Part shown: positions 22,640 through 34,960 of the stretch, one piece after another
Position numbering within the stretch: position 1 is the stretch's first letter
Layout of the letters: each line of letters begins with the position of its first letter
From: Metallyticus violacea
Lineage: Eukaryota; Arthropoda; Insecta; Mantodea; Metallyticidae
Assembly: GCA_030762175.1 (NCBI GenBank)
Contig: CM060833.1
Span: 163,377,001 to 163,441,000 of the forward strand
Reading direction: 5' to 3'
DNA: 64,000 nt
The notes under the pieces: model-generated
Told to the model about the DNA's origin: nothing
The model's database searches: none
Seen by the model: the letters and a program-made list of their open reading frames with translations, nothing else
Made by a program: the position numbers and the translations under genes

Positions 22640-23730
22640 CCTAGTGAATGCCTTAAATAACGTTTTGATCTACCTCGTCTACCCTGCCCTGATATTACTG
22701 ATGAAGACGCTGACCCTTGCTTTTATTTCATTTGAATATGTTTTCGATTTGAAAACTCTTAAGCTTCCTTTCTACTTTTCAGTCTTTTTACTGCAATCTG
22801 ATAAGACTGCTAACCTTTATTTTCCTCTTAAAATTTAGCTTGGCTCTTTCACTTATATTCTCACTTACTTCCACACTGTGCCATTAATGCTTTTTCTTTT
22901 AAATGAAAATATTTCTTTTTATTGCTTGCTCTTTGGTTGGTACTTTTCTAACTTGTTGCATCTTTTTGTTCATTGGTGTCTACTTTAACGTTATATTTTA
23001 TGATTTGAGTGGCATTTTTACAGCGCTTAATTCTCCAGCAATTTGGTTTTTATTATATTTTTATAAAACTAATCCTGTTACTATTGAGCTCTGCAAGCTG
23101 TGCATACTTCTAATTAAACGTTAGAGGATGTTAAATTCATTTCTCATGACTTCGCTGTTATTCGTTTGCCAGTTCTGTTGTTGTTCAAAGAAGTCAGCCA
23201 CATCTATTTAAGTTCTTCCTTGAGTACTGGTGATCTTGTTCAAGTTTATGCTTTCCCGAAACCAGCTCAAGATTATTTCCCGCTCATTATCCAATTCCTC
23301 TGTTGCAAATACCATGCGGACCAGTCAAGAGTTTGCGAATGTTTCACTAGCAGCTAGTGGCAAATGAGCCGATTGTCTCTCCCTCTCGGGAAGAAATACA
23401 AGTTATTTGGCCAGCTTTGTTTACAGTAGCATGCCAATAGGAGACACGAGAATCTATTCCTTATTGACAGATGCAGTTTGCGACAGTTATTGTAGTTCGT
23501 AAGTTACAACCACAATTAATACATGGTTTAGCAAAGAGTAATTATTGTTTAAACCTATATCTATCACTGCGTGCATAAATTTCATAGATTTTTTTTTTTT
23601 TTTCAGAATCTTCATTGTATATTTGCAATTTGTTTAAAAATGTTTAAGGTACAGATTTCATGTTAGTGAGCCATTCTGTAAAGAGAAAGTAGAAAAAGAG
23701 AGTTAAGAGAGATCTCAGCAAGGTGGCGGC
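22640..23730. other. T-rich region with several short ORFs, unassigned
   Basis: Plus-strand ORFs at 22533-22838, 22903-23124 and 23166-23357 encode hydrophobic residues, as expected from T-rich sequence. The first starts inside SINE-C. No motifs; I do not call them genes. Poly-T at 23589-23604. Confidence 0.4.
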
Positions 23731-23734
23731 CTAA

Positions 23735-23895
23735 ACCCGGTCAGGGTCGTTGAACTTTTAGGCGTTTCCTTCGGAAAGAGAGAAAAGATTTACGGCACGT
23801 AAAAGAACCTCAAGCCTGAGAGAAGATGCATCTGAACAAAATTTATCGGTCATTTTACACCATGATTGAACGTCCCGTTCAAATGATCAAACAAG
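23735..23895 (+). mobile_element. SINE-B, degraded
   Basis: Recognisable blocks: ttccttcggaaagagagaaa, atttacggcacgtaaaagaa, cctcaagcctgagagaagat and tgaacaaaatttatcggtca. The head and the 3' stem-loop are eroded. Confidence 0.75.
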
Positions 23896-24600
23896 TTAAA
23901 TAAAATACAACGTTAACACAAGCCATTAAATTTTACATATAAAATATCTGCGGTGTACAAGCGAATTTACAGCAAGACAACCTGCACAATTGCCGCTAGC
24001 ACAGCAGCGCGTAAACCGTTGGTTGCCAGACCTAACTAGATACACCAACAGCTAGCTAATGACAAAATAGTGATAAAGGTTTATTTAATAACTTTTGCGA
24101 AGAGTAACTCCGACATAGCTTAAACATATGACCCGCTAAACCAATAATAAGTAAACAATTATTGTTAAACACATGTTTGTTCATTTAATAAAGAAACTTC
24201 TTTTAGAATTTCGCCGTTCTGCGTGATCTAATGAAACCCGCCTTAGGGGGGGTGGGAGTCCGACATATTCATGGGCTTAAGCTATGCTTTTTGTAGCAAG
24301 TCTGTGGTTCATTTATCGCCACTTAAAAATCACTGAGTATTTGGCAGGATATTCTTCAAAAGCATTTTTCTACATAGACACAATATCTGATTGACTAAAA
24401 GTGAATTCCTTGACAACATAAGCAATCTGCACCAAATACGCGAGGATATGACTCTGAAGCGAAGCTCTGGAATTGGTCGAGTGGCTTCCGCGGTTCTGCT
24501 GCCAAACCCCCCAATATACGACCGCACTGTGCACCGTTTTCCAATTGTTTCAAGTGCCGGAAATTGGCTATAACTCTGAACTGTTTCTGTAGTTCGGATA
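23896..24600. other. No recognisable feature
   Basis: Two overlapping minus-strand ORFs (24330-24668, 24395-24607) run into antisense SINE-A and give the usual spurious peptide. Nothing else seen. Confidence 0.45.
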
Positions 24601-24675
24601 CCGCCACGGGTGGCCGAGGTCATTAAGGCGCAGACTCGTGAGCGGGAGGTCTGGGGTTCGATTCCCACAAGCTAC
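24601..24675 (+). mobile_element. SINE-A, tRNA-like head only
   Basis: ccgccacgggtggccgaggt followed by cattaaggcgcagactcgtg and box B gggttcgattccc. It breaks off at cacaagctacc. 3' truncated, which is unusual for a retroposon and suggests later deletion. Confidence 0.9.
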
Positions 24676-27600
24676 CCTCTTTTGTCATGCTGGTTTTATT
24701 TGGCCAGCTAAACATGTAGTAATATAGTAATTTGACACAGGTAACTCTGTCAGAAATGTTAATTCACACTTCTTGGCATGTAATGCTCAAAGTTTTTTGT
24801 TACGAACGGCTGACAAATTACTTGACCGAGTTTTATTTTAACTTTCTTCACTGAATCAGTTAATAACAATTACAGATTTTGCTATAACTTCTGCTATGGT
24901 GCGCTTTTATCAGTATCACGCAGTTTGGTTTTGCTTGATGTTGATGCAAGGAAAAGCGAACTGTGTTCTATTAAGCTGGGACCGGATAATGAGGAAGTTT
25001 CTATAGCAAATTATGCACATTCACTTCTGTAGCTGGTATATTCTCTCTGGATTTTCTCAGGAGCAGCTTTTATGCTAGCACTGCCCATTAAAACAATGCA
25101 TAAAGTAATTTCTCTCGTTTTCTGCAAAAGCCTTGGAGTAGTATTGTCATAATATTACCCTATCACAAGAAATTTATTTCTGGAACAAACCAACTTGAAT
25201 GAATGTGTACAATCGCGAAAGCGGCAGGAATCAGGTTCAGAAAACGTGATGAGAAGTGCCTTGAAGCAAAATGTAAAATGTAATGTAATGTAAAATGTAA
25301 TGTATGTAAAATGTAAAATTGCGTACAAATAGAATTAATCATGTATAGCTTGTGGCTGTTGGATTTGTCGCTAGATTTGCCACATTTGCAGAATTTCAAT
25401 AAGATTTTTTTCTCTCTGTCTAAGTTAGTTAAGTTATTTTATCGCCAATGCTACTTGATCAATGTTTATCTCTTTCTCTCCTAAGCGTTGAAACCTATTT
25501 TATCTATTTATGATAAACAAATTCCAGCTATTATCGGAATAAAGTGGAACGTTCAGTATCGGGTTGTGAATGACATTCAAGAAAACAAATTTGAATCATT
25601 GGAACGTTTTGAGAAATCTGAAGAGAAAGACTGATGTGATGACATAGCAGTGAGGAAAGTTTTAGGTTTAAAACACTTGCTTAACCACCAGTTTTCTAAC
25701 ACCTTATACAACACAATTAGGATTTAGAGTCAATACAATTATGAATCAACTCTGCTAGAGCATTAGAAGGAAATCAAATGATGAAATAAGTTCTGTCCCT
25801 CTAGAAAATAATCTTACCATCTCCCTAACGTAAACATGACGGCAAAATGTGTAACACAGGAGTAAAAACTGAAAGTTTGGTTCCAAGAGAGATAAATATT
25901 TAGTAGTTTCGAAATTATCACCCCAAAGAATTGTGTTATGCTTACAGAAACGTTTTTCAACCATTAGGCTACAGATAGAAACTGAAAAGGAAACTTTCAT
26001 AATGTAACGCTATGATACTGTAACGCCATACGACATACTTTGGAAGATTGGGGTGAGCGACTCAAGTATCAAGACGCTATTTATAAATAATGTATAAGTA
26101 AATACAGTAGAGAACACACAAGGGTGCAAGCAAGCCGCTACAAAATACACAAAAATTGTATAACAGTATTTAGTTATAAATTTTCTTGAGCAGACGTAAG
26201 TCAAGTGCCACGCCTGGGTTTGAGTGGTGTCCTGGGGTGTCCATCCTCAAGTGCCACAATTTTCCAAAAACATGTATAAAGAAAGGTTCATTTTGTAAAT
26301 TTAAATCCTGCGTTACTTTTGAGACACTCTTTACATATATCTTAAATTTTTAAAACCCCATCTCTAAAGGGATAGAAGAAACCAGCAACTTAACTTAATG
26401 ATTTGGTTCATAGAAACAGTTTGACAAGTTGTGAGACACGATATTATGAATTATAGCTGCAGAGGTAAAACTGACCGTACTTTGAAGGAATTAATTTAAG
26501 AGAAACAGAGAATTAAATATGAAAAAATTAACAGTATATCGCAAGTGGGTGAAACAAGAAAAAATATTCTGCTAAAATAAGAAGAGAGATCGTACAACCC
26601 CACAATTGCAAAATCGAACAGGGGAAGATTTAGGAGTAGTTGACGATAGCGAAACTGGCCTCATCAGTGGACAGATTGAGATAGCGAAATTGTACATTTG
26701 ATGAACTGGGGAAACAACTAATAAGTCAATTCCTCTGCTTACTGCCAACTTAAGAAAATACGTTTAGAATGTTAGAATTCATTTATTCGCTGTTTTAATA
26801 CTATTAAGCTGTATGAATTTTAATTTCGAGACATTTCTTATCTTATAATATCCATATATTTTTTTTATTAAAACATTCTCACAAAAACAGCTTAACACAT
26901 GAAAACAATTATAATTTCATAATAACTTTGGAGATATTTATTTAGTTCGTACTCAACTCCCCTGCAATTTAAAAGATATGCCAATATCCTTGTACTTTAT
27001 AGAATAAAAGCTTTGATGAATTCCTTCCATGTTTTTTTTTTTCCATTATTTGTAACTATATCCTTTTGTATATGTGACATTCCATTATCTGGTACTAACA
27101 GAAATATGTGTAGGCAGGTATTAACTGCTTACGTCGCGTAATGTTTCAGAGAAACAAAGGGAACTGATTGTGGCGATGCATGCAAATGAGCCATTTATTG
27201 GAACTTGTTTGCCCAACACATGTTACCCCCCTCTGTGGCAAAACGTCTTAGTAAACCTTGCTATGTTTATTTATACGGTAAGGAATACCATAACAATGGG
27301 AACGTATTTAAAACCGAAGATATAAATACAATTTGGTTACAGGTACTATTGTCGTGGTTAATGACAAGGAAGTTGTATATCACAGGTCTTCGTAGTGATT
27401 TTACTAAATCTCAACTTAGTTTTTCCTTTCACCGTGCTTGGCAGTAAAATTTCTTTCAGTGAGTCTACTATTGCCTAAGACTGCTAATATTTCAGTAAAA
27501 ATATACATTGTAAATTTTAACTAAATTAATTCGTATATTGAGTTTAAAATATATAATTATTAAAATGTGTAATATATATACTTATTTATTGTTTCTCTGT

Positions 27601-29290
27601 TCAATCTGAAATAGTAACGCATTTCTATTAGACAAATGCACAAGGAAAATGTACTTTTAAAAATATATTTAGAATTATAAGGAAAAAACAAAATGTGAGA
27701 AATAAATTACAGAAAACAGACGTATGAAAGCAGACAGACAAGCACATAATAAAGTACAATACAACAAAGAATAATAAAAAAAAAATTAAAAATTCTGTAC
27801 ATAAAATCTATAGAATAATAAACACACAGAATTTGAAAATTGAACACAACAGTAATTTAAGTGATTTTTTTTTTTTCATATATAGCTAAATAGTTAAAGT
27901 GCTGACTAGAGAAGTAGAAATGAATAAAACACTGATATAGTCACTTAATTTATTTATGTATTTCAAAGAACACAAGTCGAAAAATTGTTTTATTTTGCAA
28001 AAGTTTCAATGTTTTATTAATTTTTGTACTTTATTAATTCATATTTCTCATTTTAGCATATATATAGACAGTCCCATTTATGTTGTTCATCAAAAATAAC
28101 TTAGTATGTTAAAAACATTTGTTTAAAATAATTTTTCATTTGAGTTATTTTAGGTGAGAAAGATAAATGTGACAGCCTGTATATAAATACATACAGGATT
28201 TCCCAAAATAACATAACTATTTTCAATTTATACCTCACGAACCTACTTTCATTGGACGCGTTGCATATTGGTTGCATTTTACAGAGCTTTTGGATGGAAA
28301 AAATTAATTTGGTCCTTTATTTTTTTTTTTTAATATTCTCATCGCCAAATAAAATACAAATCTAATATTTAATCGATGAGCAATTATCAATGTATGAATA
28401 TTTTTCCTTTGCTTGTGTGCGAGTATTAAATAATAATCATTTATCAGTTAGTGATTGTAAATTTCTGAACTTAGTGTTAGTTCACTTTAGTAAATTTACG
28501 CAATGTCAGTTTGTGAAACAAGCGGACCAATTTTTAAAGAAAATATATGTACAAAGTACTTGTAGCACGTTCTCAGAAGTCAGGTATTGACCGTTGTTAA
28601 ATCAGCTGCTGATTTTATCCAGCACTTACGGCGTAATTTGAGTTGCCTGTTCTGGGAGATTATATTGTCAAATTGGAACATCGTGCATAAGTATTATACC
28701 AAAAGTAGTGCAATTAAATAAAATGAAGCATAAAGTCCTGTGAAGTGTTGCAATAAAAATTAGCCGTTGTCAAAATCGATTTACATCACTTTCAATATAC
28801 AGCAAAAATTTCAGCGTTCATTTTGGGAATACTACCAGCCTCAAAAGAGTTATTGATTAACATCTGAAAAGAAATGAGTGTTGGTGCATCATTGAGCAAT
28901 CTACGGTTTAAGACTGTATTTCTGTTACTACCTTTGGAACCCCAAAGTGGAAGAAAAGTATTCATTAGCCCTGCAGTAGATTATTTTATATCAGCTCTGA
29001 TAATTGCGGCAATTTATTTGCCGTTTGTGAACTTATTGCTAAAAATGTAATATTTCTTGAATCACTTTGGCTGGGGTTGTCCTTGGAACGGCTAGTATTT
29101 GCCCAAAAACTTGAATAAGTTGGATAAATTGTAATATTGGGAGTATTAGTATGGAATACGAAAGCAGAAACAATCGTTTCTATAAGTACCAATATGTAAA
29201 TTAGACAATCCGCCAAACTATTTAAGATAAACTTCTTTGTTATGTATAAATACATGTACACACTCGCGAACAGAAACACAAACACATAAA
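24676..29290. other. Long AT-rich stretch with nothing recognised
   Basis: About 4.6 kb without an identifiable gene or repeat. A short tandem array of aatgta/aaatgta units lies at 25269-25325. ORFs at 25163-25399, 25755-26000, 27205-27447 and 28390-28590 are under 90 codons and have no motifs. A segment reading tacaggatttcccaaaataa at 28189-28208 resembles a Tc1-like terminus but stands alone. Confidence 0.45.
25269..25325. repeat. Short tandem array of atgtaa/aaatgta units
   Basis: Irregular 5-7 bp units of the type aaatgta, aatgt, atgta, about eight in a row. Confidence 0.8.
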
Positions 29291-29579
29291 ACTGCCAAGG
29301 GTGGCCGGGGTCGTAAAGGCGCGGATTCGTGAGCAGGAGGTCTGGGGTTCGAATCCCTCCAGGACCGTCCTCACTGACTGAGGATTTTTCCAGGTTTTCC
29401 TCAGTCCTCATAAATGACAAATGCCGGGGAGGTACCCTAAACCTAGGCCTGGAACGTTTCCTACCTTAAAAAAAATCTTTCCCATTATTTCATTTCATCT
29501 CATGTATCATCAATGTCCACCGCCTGTGGTGCCTCAGTAGTAAAAACGGGCGTTAAACACTACTCAAAAAAAAAAAAAC
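29291..29579 (+). mobile_element. SINE-A, full length with A tail
   Basis: Head gccaagggtggccggggtcg, box B ggttcgaatccc, internal stem gactgagg ... cctcagtc, the 3' end cgggcgttaaacactactca, and then a 12-A tail. This is one of the best-preserved copies and is close to what I infer as the family consensus. Confidence 0.95.
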
Positions 29580-30660
29580 ACAGTTCAACACTTAAAGCTA
29601 GTTAGTTTGACCTTAGCACTCAGTGGTAATATCACGATAACGCCCAGGTTATGTTCGGTCAAAAAGATATTTTGAAGGAAAGCGGGCCCTCCTCAGTTAG
29701 AGAGACAATCAAGGCGCTATTGCCAACATAAAAATGTTTTATTGCAAGAAAATACACTTACTGTTCCTATACCCAGTACATTTCTTGTAACAAACAAGTA
29801 AGGAAAAGTTTATCCTTGTAATGAGACACAGAAAATGAATAGTCTTAAAGACCGGGTTCAGTTACAGACCTGAGATTTGCCATTTATTAAAACGTCACGA
29901 CTATGGCCTCATTACTTTGTTATTGCAGTTAAATGTACTCGTAAACTTAACACGTCACAGCAAGTGATCTGCGCTCAATGTTTTGAAGTTGTCAAACTGT
30001 AGCAGTGCTCGTCACTAGTACGCTTACCTTACCAAAGCTCTTTCACGCAGTAACAGAGCACAACTGATGACAGTTTATCCCGAAGCGCATGTCTCTAGGG
30101 AGCAACATTTAAGCTAAACAAATATAGCAGTGTGAAACGGACGATATAAGGCATTAATAACCGTGAAAAGTGTTGTTTGCTCTGCCCATGTAACCGGAGC
30201 GAATGTTCTGCTTTAAAACATATAGATATTTAGGCTCCTGTTTACTTTTATGACAGTTTACAAATATAAATTATAATTAAAATAGAGTTTTGCAACGATT
30301 GTCATCACCACCAGTTGTCATGGTTTTACATTCAAAGTGTATAATACAGGTCTCGTTGCCTTCTTTATCGGGACATCTCATAAGGATAGGAATATCGAAT
30401 AGAGGACGATAAATCAAAGACATCACTTTCACATATCGTTAGCTCAATTAGTAGCAGCCTTGGTTTTATGATGTCATGTGTTTGTCGCGATCCTGGCAGT
30501 CAGCAACCGTGCGTGCCACATCCTGGCTTGCTCAAGAACGAAAAATCCTGGTACCATTGGCGATTGCGAAAGAAACACACAAAATATATCTCAGCATTGC
30601 TGTAAATCTAAAATAATTCTAAAGCTGTAAAATAGTTCTAAAACTAAAATTTATAAACGT
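29580..30660. other. No recognisable feature
   Basis: Nothing identified on either strand. Confidence 0.5.
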
Positions 30661-30662
30661 GC

Positions 30663-30693
<31 letters not shown>

Positions 30694-30719
30694 TAATAAT
30701 AATAATAATAATAATAATG
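30663..30719. repeat. (AAT)n microsatellite
   Basis: About 19 AAT units with one C interruption. Confidence 0.95.
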
Positions 30720-30880
30720 TTTTAAATATGTTAAAATGATGCACTTGCGCCTAAGCTTTAATTTATTCCAATTATGAATCATAGCATGGAGAAGAAAAAT
30801 GTTCAAATTGGTGGATTGCATTGAATTGAAGGGAATGGAGGAGGAACTTCGGTACCTCAGGCACACCAGAGATTGATTTG

Positions 30881-31148
30881 GTTTATTTACGGACGCTCTT
30901 TAACATCTCAGGTCATCAGCGTCCCATTCAATTCAGGGCGTTAAACGGCCGACAAATTTTGCTCAGAGGCCTCTTCTTTCAGGCTTGAGGTTCCTTTTCG
31001 TGCCGTAAATGTACGACACGGGACCCACGGCTTTACTTCACTATTTAGGGTTTTTACACCCGAAAATATCCATCAACCCTGGCCGGGTTCGAACCCGCGA
31101 TCTTGGGTTTAGAAGGCAAGTATGGTTACCACTACACCACCAGGACTG
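30881..31148 (-). mobile_element. SINE-B, full length
   Basis: Antisense copy: 3' end tttatttacggacgctcttt at left, then ctcaggtcatcagcgtccca, ending with the head complement ggttcgaacccgcgatcttg and ttaccactacaccaccagga. The head in sense orientation has ggtgtagtgg (box A) and ggttcgaaccc (box B), as in a tRNA promoter. Confidence 0.95.
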
Positions 31149-32300
31149 ACTGCACACAATTAGAGACAATCGTCTTGTCAGCAACCATGCATGTCCTTGA
31201 ATGGCGGAGCGCGCAGCTAATAAGCGAGGGTAGAAAAATAAAACATGTACACCAAATGTTTACTTCTGTTTTTTTACTTATAGTTAAATTCCATTTCATT
31301 TCTTTTTCAATTATTAGTTTGTTAATTTACATGGTTTTGTTCCAATGTTTAGAAAAAATTTAGGATTTGGGTAATCTCTACACTAACGTAGATATTCAAG
31401 ACTTTTCGATCCTTGTAGTGATGATGAAGAACCATTCAAATTACAAGTCAGCGTCTTGTCTCTATATATGTGCCGAAGAGGCGTGCAAATCGCCCGGTGC
31501 ATGTATGTGGACTTCACGATTACGAAGAATATGTGTGTGTGCTTGGTTGGTAGGCACGTTTTTATTGCTTTAGACGAGTTAATCCAACCACGCTCACAGT
31601 TAGGGGAGAGTTTTCAGTGGCTTCGATCGGGTAAGTAAAAATGTCAAGGGTTTTTGGGCTAAAGTAATTAATCACTTCAATCTGAGCGAGTTTCGCCAGT
31701 ATTTATTTACTTTTTTTTTCAATGGACGAGGAAATGTTATTTTATTTACTCTATGAAGTAAAGAATGTGACGAAGAAAAAATGTATAATGCAACAATATA
31801 GCGCACAGGCTAAACCGTAATCCTGTAGTGGAGGTGTTGGCTAAAAGAAAGAAGCCCAGATAATAATTGTTAAGTGCATGAGCAGAATCAAGTGCATATT
31901 CACATGATTTAGAGACAATGAGACATATTGATTTCCTTGACGATGAATAGTTCTAGGTTAAAGAAACTTCGGAAACGTGCACCGGACGCTACATTCAGAA
32001 TGAATGCACAATCAGGACACTGTGGTATGATTTTTACTATGAGCAAAATAACAGAATAATGGCTGAGGAAACATTTTCACTTTTATCAACGAGGGCAATG
32101 ATACTGAAAGCCAAGCATAGCTGGAATACTACGAGCAGATGAGGTAAAATCCTACAGAAAATGAATAATCCAAGTTTGCCAACTCTTCTGCTACGATCAG
32201 AAAATATTTAATGCTGTTTTAGTTACGTATGCAATCTTATACTGATTAAAGTGGTAAAATTGATCAATATATCTGAAAATGATACAGGTTAGTTTTTAAC
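31149..32300. other. No recognisable feature
   Basis: Plus-strand ORFs 31103-31363, 31367-31573 and 31456-31638 start in or near SINE-B and show no motif. Confidence 0.45.
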
Positions 32301-32311
32301 TTAACTACTTA

Positions 32312-32593
32312 ATGGTGTAGTGGTAGCCATATTTGCCTTGTAGACCCAAGTTCGCGGATTCAAATCTGGCCAGGAACGATGGATTTTTCGGGCGTAAAAA
32401 TTGTAAGTATGGTTTACTTCGGAAGGGAAGAAAAGTCTTTGGTCCCATATCGTAGATTTACGGCATGTAAAATAACCTCAAGTCTGAAAAAAGAGGTCTG
32501 TAAGCAAAATTTATCGGCCGTTTCACGCTCTGAAGTAAATGGAACGCTGATAACCAGAGATGTTAACGAGCATCCGTATATAAAACAAATAAA
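32312..32593 (+). mobile_element. SINE-B, full length
   Basis: Head tggtgtagtggtagccatat, degenerate box B gattcaaatctgg, and 3' end gagcatccgtatataaaac. Perfect 10 bp duplication taactactta at 32302-32311 and 32594-32603. The 3' stem has lost pairing (ggaacgct with agcatcc). Confidence 0.95.
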
Positions 32594-32603
32594 TAACTAC
32601 TTA

Positions 32604-33315
32604 GGTAATAGAAATACTATTAGTTTCAAGTAGATTTACTGGTTGCAGATGCTAAAAATCCTCATAAATTCTGAGTATTTAATTTTTGAAAGCACTAGCT
32701 GGATATTTCCTTACATTTTTAGAACATTTTCAACCAGTGAAATGTGCTGAATTCGCAAGAACAGTGCAGGTAATTCATAAAATCTTGGAATGTAAAGAAC
32801 AGTTGATTATAGCAAGACAAATTTCTCTTCTTTACCAACAATACTGGAACGTCTGGAAGAGAGGCCGTATATTTATAAAAGTCTACAGTTTGGACTAAGA
32901 ATTTTCAGAATTAATTGTGCAGTATAGTTTGCTAGCTTTTGCTAGAGGTCTCAGAGAAAACAAATATGCTAGAACCCTTCCTCAATATTTTTTTATAATT
33001 TATAGCACTCTCAAGGGAAGAACTGTGTAAAAGAAGTTCATATCAGCAACCTATAATTATTTATTTGTTTTTCTGACCAATGTAAAAATAGAAAGGAATT
33101 TGTACAAAAGCGTTTTCACCAACAACCGCTTGCCATTTATTGACATTCGAGACACTTTGCATAGATCTCCAATGTACTGCAAAGCATCCGTAGATAAAAC
33201 AAATTTAAAAAATGTATTGCAACGCAGAGGACAGTATTGGCTATGGGTTTGAAGTATGTTACAATAATGTAAATCATAAGAGCATAATACAACATTTCCA
33301 TTATGCGGCAACTTA
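32604..33315. other. No recognisable feature
   Basis: ORFs 32686-32898 (plus) and 33057-33410 (minus, 117 codons) have no known motif. The second overlaps the left terminus of the Tigger-like element. Confidence 0.4.
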
Positions 33316-33449
33316 GGTAGAATAGAACGCGGATAATTCGAACGTTTATAATTTGAAATTGCGTTAATTTGAAAAATTTCCCCTGTCTTCAAAGTATCTA
33401 TTAATGGCAATGTAAAAAAATCACACGTAATTTAAATTTCATCCTTATT

Positions 33450-33456
33450 TTTCTTT

Positions 33457-33492
<36 letters not shown>

Positions 33493-33505
33493 TTTTTTTT
33501 TTTTT
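33450..33505. repeat. (TTTC)n and poly-T at the SINE-B 3' tail
   Basis: About ten TTTC units followed by about 16 T. On the minus strand this directly follows the SINE-B 3' end as A-rich tail then (GAAA)n, so it probably grew from the tail. Confidence 0.9.
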
Positions 33506-33506
33506 G

Positions 33507-33726
33507 AATGATTTATTTATGGACACTCTTTAACAGCTCAGGTCATCAGCGTCCCATTCAACTCAGGGCGTGAAACGGCCGACAAATTTTGCTCAGAGGC
33601 CTCTCTTTCAGGCTTGAGGTTCTTTTTCGTGCCGTAAATGTACGACACGGGACCCACGGCTTTACTTCCCTTCCGAAGGAAGCCATACTTAGGATTTTTA
33701 CGCCCGAAAAAATCCATCGATCCTGG
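33507..33726 (-). mobile_element. SINE-B, head missing
   Basis: Well preserved from tttatttatggacactcttt through aaacggccgacaaattttgc and acttcccttccgaaggaagc to aaaatccatcgatcctggc. The tRNA-like head is absent (5' truncation). Inserted within the Tigger-like element. Confidence 0.95.
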
Positions 33727-34059
33727 CATCCTTCTTTATTGGACGTTTTTGTTCAGAAATCTAAGTGGAAAATTAGTCAAAACGCGGAAATGTAAGAGGT
33801 TAAACTTAATCTTGTATGTTTCTGTATAATAGATCATCATTCCGAGGTTGTTTCTTTTGTTAGAACGCAGTCCTCGGGGCTGGAATGTTGACTTTTCCCA
33901 GCCGCCCCAACTCACACCCGCTGTTGTTTCATTTGAACTTCCTGCTGTTCAGTGCGTTGCAAGTCAGTACCATTATGTATTTTAGTAAGTCCGTTGTTCA
34001 GTTCAAGACTTTCACTTTTGCTAAAAATGTCTCCGTTTTGTGAGAAGTCGCAAAGTGTT

Positions 34060-34500
34060 TGAAGAAAAATCCGAAATGTTGAATGATTACGGGATACCAC
34101 CGACTTTGTCAACTTGCCTGAAGAATAAGATCATTTTAAGCAGTGCCTCGAGGAAAATGGAAAGATTGGAAAGACAGCGAGACAACCAAAAAATCCTCAT
34201 TTAGTGATTTAAGCAAGAAGGGAACAAAAATTTTTCTTTATATCGTCCCCTTGTTCGCGTGAAGCTGAAGAATTTTCTGTAAAAGTTGGTTAGATGGTTT
34301 GAAAAAAGAAAGTGACATACTTTTAAATGAATGTGTGCGGTGAAAGTGCAAGAGCGAATTGGAAATAGATACTTTGCAAATCGAAGAGACATTATCAACG
34401 TTGACGAAACAGTTGCATTGGGGGAAAATGGCAGTGAGTGGAAGTATTTCAGATCAAAACACCTTTGCAGAAGATTAAGGTGAAAAGAGGGGGAGCAACT
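34060..34500 (+). pseudogene. Pogo/Tigger-like transposase remnant, N-terminal and partial core
   Basis: Frame at 34078-34200 reads MLNDYGIPPTLSTCLKNKII, resembling the CENP-B-type helix-turn-helix (eyGIp.sTLst.lKnk.kI). A second block, SWLDGLKKESDIL with NECVR, resembles the second DNA-binding domain (W......k...f...cGe). Then RRDIINVDETVAL (34378-34416) has the first catalytic Asp as in d-I-N-x-D-E-T. The remaining catalytic core is deleted. Confidence 0.6.
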
Positions 34501-34515
34501 GAAGCTGAAGAGATG

Positions 34516-34789
34516 TAAATTGTGTTTAACGTCCGTTTTTACTACTGAGGTATCACAGACAGTGAACACTGATTATACATGAGATGAAATGATACATTGG
34601 AAAAGGATTTTTAAGGAAGGAAACGTTCCAGGCCTAAGTTTGGGGTACCTTCCCAGCATTTGTCATTTATGAGGACTGAGGAAAACCTGGAAAAAAACTT
34701 CAGTCACAGAGGACGATCCTAAAGGGATTCTAACCCAAACCTCCCAGTCACGAGTGCGCGCCTTAACGATCTCTGTCACCCGTGGCGGT
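34516..34789 (-). mobile_element. SINE-A, full length, inserted in Tigger-like transposase
   Basis: Antisense copy from gtgtttaacgtccgttttta to gtcacccgtggcggt. A perfect 13 bp duplication agctgaagagatg at 34503-34515 and 34790-34802 dates the insertion after the Tigger-like element. Confidence 0.97.
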
Positions 34790-34802
34790 AGCTGAAGAGA
34801 TG

Positions 34803-34960
34803 CCAGTTCCCTCATCATCGGAGGCGCTTTCATCTGCATAAACTTTTTGGGTATATCAAGGAAAAAGCCAACGAAAGTGGAGTTGTTTTTCAAATCACTA
34901 AATATGATCGAAAATTTTGCAAATTACAACAGACTTAATGCTGCAAAACAATAAGATATT
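34803..34960 (+). pseudogene. Tigger-like transposase C-terminal tail
   Basis: After the SINE the frame gives VPSSSEALSSA, then, shifted, YIKEKANESGVVFQITKYD. This resembles the acidic C-terminal tail of pogo/Tigger proteins (E..EAL.al..l...). Weak but in the right position and strand. Confidence 0.4.

Noticed and set aside
22903..23124. Hydrophobic 73-codon ORF resembling a membrane protein
   Set aside because: The hydrophobicity follows from T-rich DNA (TTT, CTT and ATT codons). No conserved motif and no gene structure.
25269..25325. CRISPR-like or satellite array
   Set aside because: The units are 5-7 bp and irregular with no spacers; it is a simple-sequence expansion.
33538..33729. ORFs inside SINE-B (for example 33538-33729, 33589-33795, 63173-63391)
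   Set aside because: Both strands of SINE-B give short ORFs with the same peptides at each copy. They are non-coding retroposon sequence.
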